DNA of 64,000 bases from Candidatus Bathyarchaeota archaeon. Its GTDB lineage: Archaea > Thermoproteota > Bathyarchaeia > Bathyarchaeales > Bathycorpusculaceae. Numbering within the stretch: the first letter of the stretch is position 1; each line of letters starts with the position of its first letter. The DNA lies in contig JAOZHX010000012.1 in assembly GCA_026014665.1 (NCBI GenBank), positions 52,956 to 116,955 on the forward strand. The letters run 5' to 3'. This document shows, piece after piece, positions 44,600 to 53,373 of this stretch. Below the pieces are notes generated by a model that saw nothing but the letters and a program-made list of their open reading frames with translations, was not told where the DNA came from and made no database searches. The translations under genes and the position numbers were made by a program.

Positions 44600-44874
44600 A
44601 TGAAAATGGCGATTTTGCGCTCTTTTTGCCTTTTCATTTCAATGGATGCTTGCCTCATAAGCTTTATGTGGGTGTGGCGGTTCTTGGGCTGCCACAAGAT
44701 AATTTGTATTTGTGGTTGCTTTTTGGGGTTGCGTTGTTTTTCTGGGTCTGTTGTGGTGTGGCATAGGCGTCTTCTACCACATGCGGTACATGGCTCTATG
44801 TTGTCGGCGTCAGGGTGTGGTTGTGGAAGCATGTGTCGTTTGCTTTTTTTCCACAAGAGCCTCTAGCAGCAAGA
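44600..44874 (-). repeat. Dispersed repeat family, copy C
   Basis: Copy C reads on the minus strand from CTTGCTGC (complement of 44867-44874) to the region opposite CGATTTTGCGC. The 7-bp stem pairs TGTGGAA (complement of 44849-44855) with TTCCACA (complement of 44822-44828); relative to copy B one G-C pair has become A-T. A second stem TGTGGT/ACCACA has G-C where copy B has G-T. A frame from MLPQPHPD to RHTHIK has 57 codons, the same as copy B, with CxxCG and a following Cys-His. The copy lies just upstream of and in the same direction as the sHSP gene. It and flanks fill the gap 44512-45055, where no gene is otherwise seen. Confidence 0.8.
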
Positions 44875-45055
44875 GCGCAACTCAAAAAAGCCCAGCGCAC
44901 AAAAAATTCTGTTCTATTATTACTTACAGTGACCTCTCCACTGTTGCGGTATGTCTTTTGAAGTTACAGTTTAAATGTGTAGAAAACGTTTTTTCAGTCC
45001 TTCATGATGGAGAAGGGAAAAATGAATAAACAAAACTGCCTGGGAGATCTAACTG

Positions 45056-45322
45056 ATGGGAAAAACTGTTGAATCTTACCGCATTGCACTTGAAGATGAA
45101 ATTCGGCGCTGGAAAGGTTTTGAAAAGGCTTTGCGGGCTGAAGACAGAGAAGCTTTTAAAGCTTTGATGGATGCATGCCGAAGTTATGCTTCAGCAGGAA
45201 GCAACGCCACGCAGCCAATTCTGTTTGAGCCTATGGTAATTTCAATCCTGCTAGCCCAGCAAAAAAAGATTAATCAGCTAGAGAAAGCTCTGTATGCCGC
45301 TCAACGCGCCTCGACGAATTAG
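45056..45322 (+). CDS. Small helical protein coupled to PolB2 gene
   Basis: 88 residues, predicted almost wholly helical, with 'ALEDEIRRWKGFEKALRAEDREAFKALMDACRSY', 'LFEPMVISILLAQQKKINQLEKALY'. An RBS-like GGGAGAT precedes the ATG. The frame overlaps the start of the polymerase gene by 29 bases. No membrane helix or cysteine motif. I know of no name for it. The overlap and the helical, coiled-coil end suggest a subunit or regulator of the polymerase. Confidence 0.75.
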   Translation: MGKTVESYRIALEDEIRRWKGFEKALRAEDREAFKALMDACRSYASAGSNATQPILFEPMVISILLAQQKKINQLEKALYAAQRASTN

Positions 45323-47591
45323 AGGTTGGCTGCTAGATGTTTATCCCTCAGGCTTTGGCAAAGTTGCAGTGTGGATTATAAGCGAAAGCGGCGAGCGGAT
45401 TAAACTAACCGATACATTTCAACCTTGCATTTATGTATCTGGCAAACAAGAAGACCTCGAATGCTTACTTACTAAACTCTGCAACAATGAAAAAATCGCT
45501 CAGCTAAAGTTCGTTTACAAGTACGCCAGCGCCCTCGATAATGAAAAATCAAGAGTTATAGAGTTAACGCTCAAGGACAGCAGGCAAATCCGCCCCCTAA
45601 CCCAAGAGATCCTAAGAATGGGCGACTACCTCCGCTATGAACTCCACAACTGCGATATTCAACCTGATCGCTACTATCTTTTTAGCCATGACCTGTTTCC
45701 GCTTGCTTTTCTAGAAGTCAAAATAACGAAAACAGGCTTAACCTACACTCTGCTCGATTCGGTTGAAAGCACAAATTATTCTGTTCCAAAATTGCGGATG
45801 CTAAAGCTGGAGGTTGATGTGGTGAAAAAGGCGGTTCTGCCTAGTTTTGAAGATGAAATCAGCAGAATACGCTTGCTTGAAGAGGGCAAAGACGACATCA
45901 GCATCGATTATGGCGACGAAGCCACGAAGCTTCTGCAGCTAGTTTATGCGATAAAAGAGTTAGACCCAGACATCGTCGTAACTAGTGGAGGCGACTCCTA
46001 TCTTTTTCCTTACCTCGTTCACAGGGCTAAAGTAAACAACATTATGGATAAATTCATCTTAAGTAGAGACAGCATGTCCTTTGAGCAAAAGGCATCCTCA
46101 GGCAAAACCTACTTCTCCTATGGGCGTACGTTCTACCGCGCCAGTACGATGCGGCTGCATGGCAGAATACACGTCGACAACAACAACACCTTCATTATAA
46201 ACGAAGCAGGTTTTGATGGTTTCATAGAAATAGCCCGCACCTGTCGCGTCCCCCTGCACACCGCTGCACGGTTTTCCATAGGCTCCAGTATGTCATCCAT
46301 ACAATTCTACCAAGCCATCAAAGATGACATTTTGTTGCCCCGTAACAAAAAAATCCCCGAAGCCTTCAAATCAGCTATCGATCTACTGGTCGGTGACCGC
46401 GGAGGGTTCATCTATGAACCACGCCTTGGGGTTCACGATTCAGTTGGGGAATTGGATTTTTCCTCCATGTACCCTTCGCTCATGGCTAAATACAATATTT
46501 CCGCTGAAACTGTGCTCTGTAAATGTTGCCCGAATTCGCCAGTGCGAATCCCAGAGCTTAACTATCATATTTGCACAAGACGTGTGGGTATGGTTCCTAA
46601 AACCGTTAACCTTGCCCTCAACAAAAGACTATACTACAAACGTCTCCGGGACCAAACCCCTGACGGGTACCTAAAGCAAGTCTATGATAGGCGTCAAACA
46701 GCGCTGAAATGGATATTGGTCACCTGCTTTGGGTATTTGGGTTTTAGCAACTCTAAATTCGGCACAGTAGACGGACATATCGGCGTGTGTGCTTATGCAC
46801 GCGAAATTTTTCTTAAAGCTGCACGCTTAGCTGAAGAAGATGGTTTTGAAGTTATCCACGGCATAGTTGATTCATTGTGGTTAAAGAAAAAAGATGCAAC
46901 TCAAGAAGATTACAATCGCCTCTGCAAAACCATCACCGATAACACTGGCATACCCATTAACTTTGAAGGACACTACAAATGGATAGTCTTCCTCCCCTCC
47001 AAGATGCACCCGCAAGTCAGCGTCCTCAACCGTTACTTCGGCGTCATGGACACCGGCAAACTGAAAGTCCGAGGCTTAGAGGTTCGCCGAAGCGATACCC
47101 CAAAATTCATCTATGACGCACAGATGGAAATGATAAATGTCCTATCTGAAGCCAACAACGCAAAAGAATTCACCCAAAAAATCCCTGAAGCCCTAAAAGT
47201 AATCAAAACCTATCGAGATAGATTAATCAAGGCTGAAATTCCCATTGCAGATCTAGTGGTCACTAAACACCTATCCAAGAACCCTCAACACTACAAGCAA
47301 CAGGTCAGCCAAGTCATAGCCGCTCAACAGCTCATAAAAGAAGGCGCTGACATGCCTGCTGGCACCAACGTTGCATTCGTTTTTCGAGATGCGGAAAACA
47401 AACGCTGCAACCGCCGAGTCACAGCGGAAAGACTGATTGGAAAGAACTTTAATCCTGATACCAAAAAATATCTGCTTTTACTCTACGCTTCCGCGGCTAC
47501 GCTGCTAAGTGTTAAAGGCTACACTCTAAAATCAATTTGTGATGCAATGAACGGTTACTCAACCAACACGCTGCACCGTTATCTGCCGTGA
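45294..47591 (+). CDS. Family B DNA polymerase, PolB2-like, altered catalytic motifs
   Basis: 765 residues. Polymerase motif A is intact, 'DFSSMYPS' with D388. Motif B reads K472-WILVTCFGYLG where the family has KxxxNxxYG: the Asn and Tyr are replaced. Motif C, normally YGDTDS, reads HGIVDS with D526: the first Asp is Ile. The proofreading exonuclease motif I is degenerate ('LKLEVDV' in place of DxE). These features match the PolB2 clade rather than a replicative PolB1/PolB3. The protein may be a lesion-bypass or accessory polymerase or a structural factor. The ATG at 45294 is inside the preceding small gene. Confidence 0.85.
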   Translation: MPLNAPRRIRGWLLDVYPSGFGKVAVWIISESGERIKLTDTFQPCIYVSGKQEDLECLLTKLCNNEKIAQLKFVYKYASALDNEKSRVIELTLKDSRQIRPLTQEILRMGDYLRYELHNCDIQPDRYYLFSHDLFPLAFLEVKITKTGLTYTLLDSVESTNYSVPKLRMLKLEVDVVKKAVLPSFEDEISRIRLLEEGKDDISIDYGDEATKLLQLVYAIKELDPDIVVTSGGDSYLFPYLVHRAKVNNIMDKFILSRDSMSFEQKASSGKTYFSYGRTFYRASTMRLHGRIHVDNNNTFIINEAGFDGFIEIARTCRVPLHTAARFSIGSSMSSIQFYQAIKDDILLPRNKKIPEAFKSAIDLLVGDRGGFIYEPRLGVHDSVGELDFSSMYPSLMAKYNISAETVLCKCCPNSPVRIPELNYHICTRRVGMVPKTVNLALNKRLYYKRLRDQTPDGYLKQVYDRRQTALKWILVTCFGYLGFSNSKFGTVDGHIGVCAYAREIFLKAARLAEEDGFEVIHGIVDSLWLKKKDATQEDYNRLCKTITDNTGIPINFEGHYKWIVFLPSKMHPQVSVLNRYFGVMDTGKLKVRGLEVRRSDTPKFIYDAQMEMINVLSEANNAKEFTQKIPEALKVIKTYRDRLIKAEIPIADLVVTKHLSKNPQHYKQQVSQVIAAQQLIKEGADMPAGTNVAFVFRDAENKRCNRRVTAERLIGKNFNPDTKKYLLLLYASAATLLSVKGYTLKSICDAMNGYSTNTLHRYLP

Positions 47592-48301
47592 AGCGGTTTG
47601 CGCTGAGGAATCAACTGGCGCTTATCATGAACAAGAGCGATCAACGCTTTAAAGATAGCGATGCTAAACAGGACCAGATAGAACAAATGCGCTATAGCTA
47701 AGAACCGAATAAACCACATATCGCTAAGCAGCAAGGACTGGCTAAACGGGTAACCAATGGTTGTGGGCAGCAAAACCGTAGCCACAGGAATAATCAAGAC
47801 GAGGCTAGTTTTGTCGCCTGAAAGGAAAGCCTTCCAATCCTTCGCCCTATACAAAACATAAGTTGCTACGGCGAACAGAATCAACTCTAAAGTTGTGTTG
47901 ATGGGGTTAAAAATACTGATGTAGCGTCCACCCAAGGTTTCATTAAACCCAAACGTGGTTGTAAGCGGCCACAGTAACTGCAAACCGCCCCCTATGAAGA
48001 AATCACCGATTAACGAATGGGAAAGCAAAGCAAAAAAGTAAGCAAGCACCTTGCGCCCATAAATCATGAAAAAAGGCGCAAACACTAGAATCGCAAAAAA
48101 CAATGAATGCGTAAAGCCTCGATGCATCTCCGTGCCAGAGAAGAAGTCAAAGATTATGTCGATGTCGGGCAGAATGGAGAGAACCAAAAGCAAGGGTATG
48201 TTAACCTTAACGTGCAGCAGACGCTCAAAGCCTTTGCCTATCAGGTAAGCGATAGCCATGTGTCCGACAGCGAACGAAGCAGTGTCCTCCTTTAAACCCA
48301 A
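47579..48301 (-). CDS. DUF457 membrane-bound metal-dependent hydrolase (YdjM-like)
   Basis: 240 residues with about five hydrophobic helices. The family motif is 'MHRGFTHSLFFAILVF' with 'PDIDIIFDF' before it and 'LLSHSLIGDFF' after it, giving the His/Asp set. Members are membrane proteins of unclear activity. The start is problematic: TTG at 48301 is the first codon, yet the strong RBS AAAGGAGG (complement of 48285-48293) lies inside the frame. The family normally begins at 'FAVGHMAIAYL', where the preceding codon is TCG (48275-48277). The first ATG after that is at 48259. The gene overlaps polB2 by 13 bases, tail to tail. Confidence 0.8.
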   Translation of the reverse strand: MGLKEDTASFAVGHMAIAYLIGKGFERLLHVKVNIPLLLVLSILPDIDIIFDFFSGTEMHRGFTHSLFFAILVFAPFFMIYGRKVLAYFFALLSHSLIGDFFIGGGLQLLWPLTTTFGFNETLGGRYISIFNPINTTLELILFAVATYVLYRAKDWKAFLSGDKTSLVLIIPVATVLLPTTIGYPFSQSLLLSDMWFIRFLAIAHLFYLVLFSIAIFKALIALVHDKRQLIPQRKPLHGR

Positions 48302-48448
48302 ATGGTTCAGTATATTTCACTATTAAGGATATGGGTGCATAGCTACGGTTAGGTGAACGTTAGCCGCAGCACAGGAAGCCGCAGAATAACTAACGGACAC
48401 GCAAAGAATTAAGCAGTTAATCTAAAATTCTGAAAATCACCCAGCCAG

Positions 48449-48655
48449 TTATGGGATGCCCACCATGCGCATGAGCACTGTGACACAAAAACCCAGCCCG
48501 CAACCGACCGCACAATAGCGCAGCAACTTTTTATCAAGCGTTATTCTTGAAGAATATTCAGGAAAAGAAAAAATCAACTCCGAAGCGACCAACAGGATGA
48601 TTGCAGTTACGGCTAGCCAAAGACTTATGTCGGGGATTGTTAAAGGAAAAATCAT
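48449..48655 (-). CDS. Small two-helix membrane protein
   Basis: 68 residues with hydrophobic segments at about 10-28 ('LWLAVTAIILLVASELIF') and 44-64 ('YCAVGCGLGFCVTVLMRMV'). It follows the 262-residue membrane protein gene with a 9-base gap on the same strand, so it is the distal gene of that operon. No family recognised. Confidence 0.6.
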   Translation of the reverse strand: MIFPLTIPDISLWLAVTAIILLVASELIFSFPEYSSRITLDKKLLRYCAVGCGLGFCVTVLMRMVGIP

Positions 48656-48664
48656 GCTATCACC

Positions 48665-49453
48665 CTAAATAAAGCCAAAGATGACATGGACGCCGCAGTT
48701 ACCAGGAGACAAGACCTGTTCTTTAATGATTACGGTTTTGCCGCTGGTTTTTGCAACTGCACTTGCAACCGCACTGACTACGGGGCAGCCCAGCAAGTTA
48801 ACGCTTTTTAGAGGGGGCGCAGAACGGTAGAGGCTTTCATAGAGGTTTCCAACAGCCCTAAAGCCAACTTCATCGCCCAAAATGGTCATGTCAGCATTCC
48901 GTACCAAATTGAATGTGCCAGTTAAACATGAGGGTACGATTTGAGCTAGCTCTTGGAGGTCTATTTTACTGAAGTCCAACTGCACCTGTTTCTCCATTTG
49001 AGATAAAATTCCTGCACCCGGCGAAGTTATAAAGACGCCGTTAGCTTTGGCTGACAAGAATTTTCCTTCAGCCAGCTCCTCAATGGATGGTTTGCCATCG
49101 AAACTCTCAGAGATAAAGACGACGGGTTCGCGAAGGTTCTGTAGATACTCAGGAAGGAAAACGTCCCGTGGATAAGCAGGTATGAAGTAACCTCGCCCAT
49201 TATACTTTAAGTCATTAATCATACGGTCAATAGTGGAGTAAGAGGATTTAGCTGTCCCATCCAAGAGACTGCTATCGACATGTTTTCTGCTTCGAGCAAG
49301 AGAGAAAACTGCACCCCAAAACGTCAAGCCTAACCCGACGAAAGCGGCGATTTGCATTTCAAACAATATGGCGTAAGCAAGCAGCACAACTCCGACGGAT
49401 AAAAAGACTGCAGCAATCTTGAGTGAATTATTTTTTACACGTGTAGGTTTCAA
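48665..49453 (-). CDS. Two-helix membrane protein with cytoplasmic domain, unknown
   Basis: 262 residues. Hydrophobic helices at about 11-29 and 33-50 are followed by a soluble domain of about 200 residues with 'YNGRGYFIPAYPRDVFLPEYLQ', 'ANGVFITSPGAGILSQME' and 'LNLLGCPVVSAVASAVAKTSGKTV'-like strands near the end. I do not recognise a known family. Orientation and spacing tie it to the flippase and glycan genes on the right, with a gap of 65 bases. A role in surface-glycan export or assembly is only a guess. Confidence 0.65.
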   Translation of the reverse strand: MKPTRVKNNSLKIAAVFLSVGVVLLAYAILFEMQIAAFVGLGLTFWGAVFSLARSRKHVDSSLLDGTAKSSYSTIDRMINDLKYNGRGYFIPAYPRDVFLPEYLQNLREPVVFISESFDGKPSIEELAEGKFLSAKANGVFITSPGAGILSQMEKQVQLDFSKIDLQELAQIVPSCLTGTFNLVRNADMTILGDEVGFRAVGNLYESLYRSAPPLKSVNLLGCPVVSAVASAVAKTSGKTVIIKEQVLSPGNCGVHVIFGFI

Positions 49454-49518
49454 AATCAGACACCTTCTTTATCAAACTAGAAATAGCTTGGTTACCTAAA
49501 CTATAATGCAAAGGTGGC

Positions 49519-51237
49519 TTAAGGATTTTGTGCGATTGCCCCGCGATCAGCCACCACAGCCTTTTTAGCGACATTGTTCTTGCACATCTTCTGCATAAAC
49601 AACAAGGGCACACTTAGTAATTTAGAAATTATACCTAACCCTGAAAACATTGTTCTAAAGTTCTCGATGTCCATCTGGTTAACTGCGCCAAGCAGCGGAG
49701 CAGACGCAAGATACATGAGCAAAAACACGAAGGTGCCAGCGATCAGCATAATCAACCAAGAGGCAAAACTGATAACGCTGATAAACGCATAAGTAACCAA
49801 AGAAGCAACCGCTGAAGCAACAAAAATCTTGGCGGAAACCACAAAATCCGCTTTAGCCTTATAATTCTTCCAAATCCAGTACAGCCCCCAAACCATACCA
49901 GGCGTACTAGAGATTAACATACCAATTAAGCCGCCAACTACGGCTAAAAAAGCTGAAGCTTCTGTATTTGCACCGCCAAGCGAATAGAAATACCGAATCA
50001 TGACGTAGGCAACGGGCAAACCGATAGCTATAGACAACACACTTTGTTTCATAAGCTGAAAAGTTTTCCCCACACCAGTCTGAAACGTTGATAGGCTAAT
50101 GTTTCCAAACAAAACAAACAGGTTCACAGCCACCGCCAGCATCAGAAATAAAGGCGCATACGGAAACTTGGGTGCAGCGTTTGCAACAAAGAGAGATTGC
50201 AAAATGCCCTCTTTGGGAAACAACGTGTTGACTATCGGCCCTGACAACGTTATGAGAAGCATGGTGGCAGGCACTAAAAAAACAGCCGTATATTTAACGG
50301 AAGACGCAAAAACTGTCTTGACTAATTGCGGTTCTTGTTCACAGTTTATTTTTGAAAAAACAGGAAAAAGAGCGGTTGCAATAGGAAGCGAAACAAACGT
50401 CAAGAGTACAGAGAAGTATGAGGCAGCATAATAGTTCCCCATCATCCATTCTCCAGCGAAAACCGCCATGGAGAAAACAATAACCTGCGGCATAACCCCA
50501 ACCACGATGTTTGCCACAGTAAGCGGCAACCCATACCTAAGCATAGGCTTAAGGGTTATTTTTAAATCGCATTTACCGACCTTACACTTACGCAACGGCT
50601 TATAGAACATAAAATAAATAAGTAAACCTGAAACCACTGCGCCTGCAATAAAGGAACTTACGGTTGCATAAACAGCGCCCAACACACCGAAACCAACAAC
50701 GACCAAGAAGGGTCCAAGAGAAGTTTTAACGACAGCCTGCAGGATTTGGGTGAGACTGTTGAGTTTCATACGTTCAAAACCAGTGAAGATGCCTCCTGCA
50801 GCGGCAAGAACCGCACCTGCAAAAATTGAAAGAGACATGATTGATATGTAGACTGATAAATCTGAGGCGTTCGCTGGGCTTAGAATCCAAGCCAACGGCC
50901 AAGCGATGGCAAAACAAACCAGCGATAACAAAGCACCGCTGATGAGTTCAAAAACTATACCTGAGAGCATGACATCATGAATTTCTGATTCTTTCCCTGC
51001 TGCCCTCAGGCTTGCTATCTGCTGGGTAAGGGCGGAATTTACACCCCAATCCCGAAAGAAATTGATAATGGATGAAGGAATCAGCGCCATGCCATAGAGA
51101 CCGACACCTTCAACAGGAAGCAGCGCAGCCAAAACCAAAGTGCCGATGGACATGATGATGGTGGAGCCCGCAACACCGATCAAAAGATGAAAACTGCCTG
51201 TAGCTGAAGATTTACCCATCTCTAAAGCTTTGTCCAT
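49519..51237 (-). CDS. Polysaccharide/lipid-linked sugar flippase (Wzx-like, MATE superfamily)
   Basis: 572 residues with about fourteen helices. The N-terminus 'LLIGVAGSTIIMSIGTLVLAALLPVEGVGLYGMA' and 'FRDWGVNSALTQQIASLRAAGKE' are typical of Wzx-type polysaccharide exporters, and 'PLTVANIVVGVMPQVIVFSMAVFAG' of the middle repeat. It moves undecaprenyl- or dolichol-linked glycans across the membrane. The gene follows Gfo/Idh on the same strand after 30 bases. A long cytoplasmic tail ('KLLSVPLLFMQKMCKNN...') ends the protein. Confidence 0.87.
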   Translation of the reverse strand: MDKALEMGKSSATGSFHLLIGVAGSTIIMSIGTLVLAALLPVEGVGLYGMALIPSSIINFFRDWGVNSALTQQIASLRAAGKESEIHDVMLSGIVFELISGALLSLVCFAIAWPLAWILSPANASDLSVYISIMSLSIFAGAVLAAAGGIFTGFERMKLNSLTQILQAVVKTSLGPFLVVVGFGVLGAVYATVSSFIAGAVVSGLLIYFMFYKPLRKCKVGKCDLKITLKPMLRYGLPLTVANIVVGVMPQVIVFSMAVFAGEWMMGNYYAASYFSVLLTFVSLPIATALFPVFSKINCEQEPQLVKTVFASSVKYTAVFLVPATMLLITLSGPIVNTLFPKEGILQSLFVANAAPKFPYAPLFLMLAVAVNLFVLFGNISLSTFQTGVGKTFQLMKQSVLSIAIGLPVAYVMIRYFYSLGGANTEASAFLAVVGGLIGMLISSTPGMVWGLYWIWKNYKAKADFVVSAKIFVASAVASLVTYAFISVISFASWLIMLIAGTFVFLLMYLASAPLLGAVNQMDIENFRTMFSGLGIISKLLSVPLLFMQKMCKNNVAKKAVVADRGAIAQNP

Positions 51238-51267
51238 CTACACCAATACCACACGGGTTGTTCCTGT

Positions 51268-52251
51268 TTAGAGGTCGATGGGGTTTTTATAAGCTTTGGA
51301 AATCACTTCTAAATCCCTCAACCCATCCAAACCAGTAGAACATGGAACCTTATCGTTGGTTATACAGTTTACGAAATGCTGCAGCTCATCGAAGTGGGGC
51401 TGAATAAACGAAGTGGTGCCTCTAGTCAACAGTTGATATGCAGTAGCAATCGTGCTTGCTGGCATATGCGAAACCGAAACGTTTCTGACGCTTCCTAAAA
51501 CGTCAAGCCGCAGCAAATACTCCTGACTGTACCATCCGACGTTGAGGGCAACGACGGTACCAGAAGAGAACTTTGCTAAGCACATGGCTGAATCTTCAAA
51601 ATCCATATTGAAGCGATGACCCAACTGACTTTTGATTTCAACGACCTCGCCGAAGAGCATCCTTAACAGGTTTATCATGTGGCAGCCTAAATCCATTAGC
51701 ACGCCGCCGCCAGTGAGTTTAGTGTTGAACCACCATTCAGGAACTGGACTGGGCGAATGTCCGTCTGCTCGATGAAAAAAAGGACCGCAACTCACGTAGA
51801 TGGCATGGGCATTTTCTATGTCGCCGATTAAGCCGTTTTCCATGTCAGCTTTAAGTTTAAGGAAGTTCTTGTTAAACCGCAGCGGATAACCAATCATAAG
51901 TTTAACTGAGTTGCGCTCGGCAGCTGAAATGACCTCCTTGGCTTCTGCTACGTTAACGGCTATGGGTTTTTCGAGAAAAATATCCTTTTTATCCTCAGCT
52001 GCCAGTTGTGCGCAAGCCAGATGCAGATGTGTAGGCAAAGAAATCACGACGGCGTCGATAAGAGGATCTTTGAGCAATTCTGTATAATCAAGATAAGTCT
52101 TTTTAATGCCCATTTCTTTTGCTTTCTCAAGGGCTTGTGGTGCGCTATCAGCCACTGCCACGACCTCAGCGTTTGATAATTTGAGTCCATGCTTAAGGTG
52201 CAGTTGCCCGATGTACCCTAAGCCGATGATGCCCAATTTTGCTGTATTCAA
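51268..52251 (-). CDS. Gfo/Idh/MocA-family NAD(P)-dependent oxidoreductase
   Basis: 327 residues from a TTG start preceded by GGAGAAATAAACA. The Rossmann fold starts 'KLGIIGLGYIGQLHLKHGLKL'; 'DIFLEKPIAVNVAEAKEVI' contains the conserved EKP, and 'GGGVLMDLGCHMINLLRMLFGEV' the catalytic His of the family. It oxidises or reduces nucleotide sugars or inositol-like substrates. Position between DUF362 and flippase genes suggests modification of a nucleotide-sugar precursor, for instance a 3-keto step. Confidence 0.88.
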   Translation of the reverse strand: MNTAKLGIIGLGYIGQLHLKHGLKLSNAEVVAVADSAPQALEKAKEMGIKKTYLDYTELLKDPLIDAVVISLPTHLHLACAQLAAEDKKDIFLEKPIAVNVAEAKEVISAAERNSVKLMIGYPLRFNKNFLKLKADMENGLIGDIENAHAIYVSCGPFFHRADGHSPSPVPEWWFNTKLTGGGVLMDLGCHMINLLRMLFGEVVEIKSQLGHRFNMDFEDSAMCLAKFSSGTVVALNVGWYSQEYLLRLDVLGSVRNVSVSHMPASTIATAYQLLTRGTTSFIQPHFDELQHFVNCITNDKVPCSTGLDGLRDLEVISKAYKNPIDL

Positions 52252-52266
52252 TGTTTATTTCTCCGG

Positions 52267-53169
52267 TTATGCTAGCCCAAGGCGTTTGCCAAGACCGACT
52301 TGAACGAGGAGTTTGCGCAATTGTCCTTTACGTTTGGCTTTAAAAGTTGGTTTTGGATACTGCATGCGAAAGTAATCTAGGGATTCGCCCTTTGCGATGT
52401 AGGTGGTTTTGCCAACTCCTTCTTTTTCAGCCAAAGAAAAGTACGGTATCCTATTTGGGTTGAGCCATGCTATTTTGGCGGCGGCTACGTCGAGGGCAAC
52501 TGGGTCTTGGCTTGCCATGACTAAGCCTAGTTTGCGGGGTTGAATGCCTGAGGCGATGTTGTTGTCTATTAGGGAGAGGTCAAATTTCATTATTTTATTC
52601 AAGGCGACGATGATGTTTCCGAGGTCAGAGTGGTACTTGTATTTTTTCTGGTAAGGGTTGCATCCGAAAATGTTCTTGAGGGCGCATGTAAGCTTGATGG
52701 GATCAGCGGTGTACTTGATTTTTGCAATGTTAATTTTTAAATCTGCTTGCTGGATGGTTTTGGGAACCATAAAGTTGTAGGTTTTGCCATTGCAAACTAT
52801 GTCAGTACTTTCGCAGTCATCTTCGGAAACATTTACCAGCCGCACCTTTTTTTCCTTGGCCAGCTTTTCAAAGCCAAGCATTCGGAAGGCATATTTGCAC
52901 CTCATGGCAGACGCATCTGATTCTACTAGAGCTATGTCTAAGTCGCTTGGAATTTGTTCACGGAGGTAATCGATGAGTTCGGCGACGAAGCGGGGCTCCG
53001 TAGTTTGCCCTGTTGTGCAATCCCAATAGTAGCATAAGTTGGGTTTGATGACGACTTTGCGGATAGCAGTGTTAAATGAGTAGTCTATGAGGGCTAAGGC
53101 TTCTGAAACCGCTTGTTTCATCGGATACTGCGTATTGTTTGGAATCTTTACAAGGCTAACTAAGCTCAA
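52267..53169 (-). CDS. DUF362-domain protein
   Basis: 300 residues. 'VVIKPNLCYYWDCTTGQTTEP', 'VALVESDASAMRCKYAFRMLGF' (DIALVESD), 'LKINIAKIKYTADPIKLTCALKNIFGC' and 'IASGIQPRKLGLVMASQDPVALDVAAAKI' form the DUF362 core, which is otherwise often fused to ferredoxin domains; here no 4Fe-4S motif is present. The function is not established. It precedes the Gfo/Idh gene by 15 bases and is probably co-transcribed with it. Confidence 0.82.
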   Translation of the reverse strand: MSLVSLVKIPNNTQYPMKQAVSEALALIDYSFNTAIRKVVIKPNLCYYWDCTTGQTTEPRFVAELIDYLREQIPSDLDIALVESDASAMRCKYAFRMLGFEKLAKEKKVRLVNVSEDDCESTDIVCNGKTYNFMVPKTIQQADLKINIAKIKYTADPIKLTCALKNIFGCNPYQKKYKYHSDLGNIIVALNKIMKFDLSLIDNNIASGIQPRKLGLVMASQDPVALDVAAAKIAWLNPNRIPYFSLAEKEGVGKTTYIAKGESLDYFRMQYPKPTFKAKRKGQLRKLLVQVGLGKRLGLA

Positions 53170-53373
53170 AGGTTCATTCAGTCTCCAAAAAAATGTTAAG
53201 GCAATTTCTTCTTAGGTGGTCGTGACCAACCGCTTCTACATAGTTATGGCTTGAAAAACGGTCAATAGGATCTACCCGCTATAGGTTTTTGCAAAAGGTG
53301 GCAAATATGTTTCAAGAACCATCATGTTAGGTCAGGCATGGTAGAGTCACATGTTTGCATTAAAAAAGAAGGA

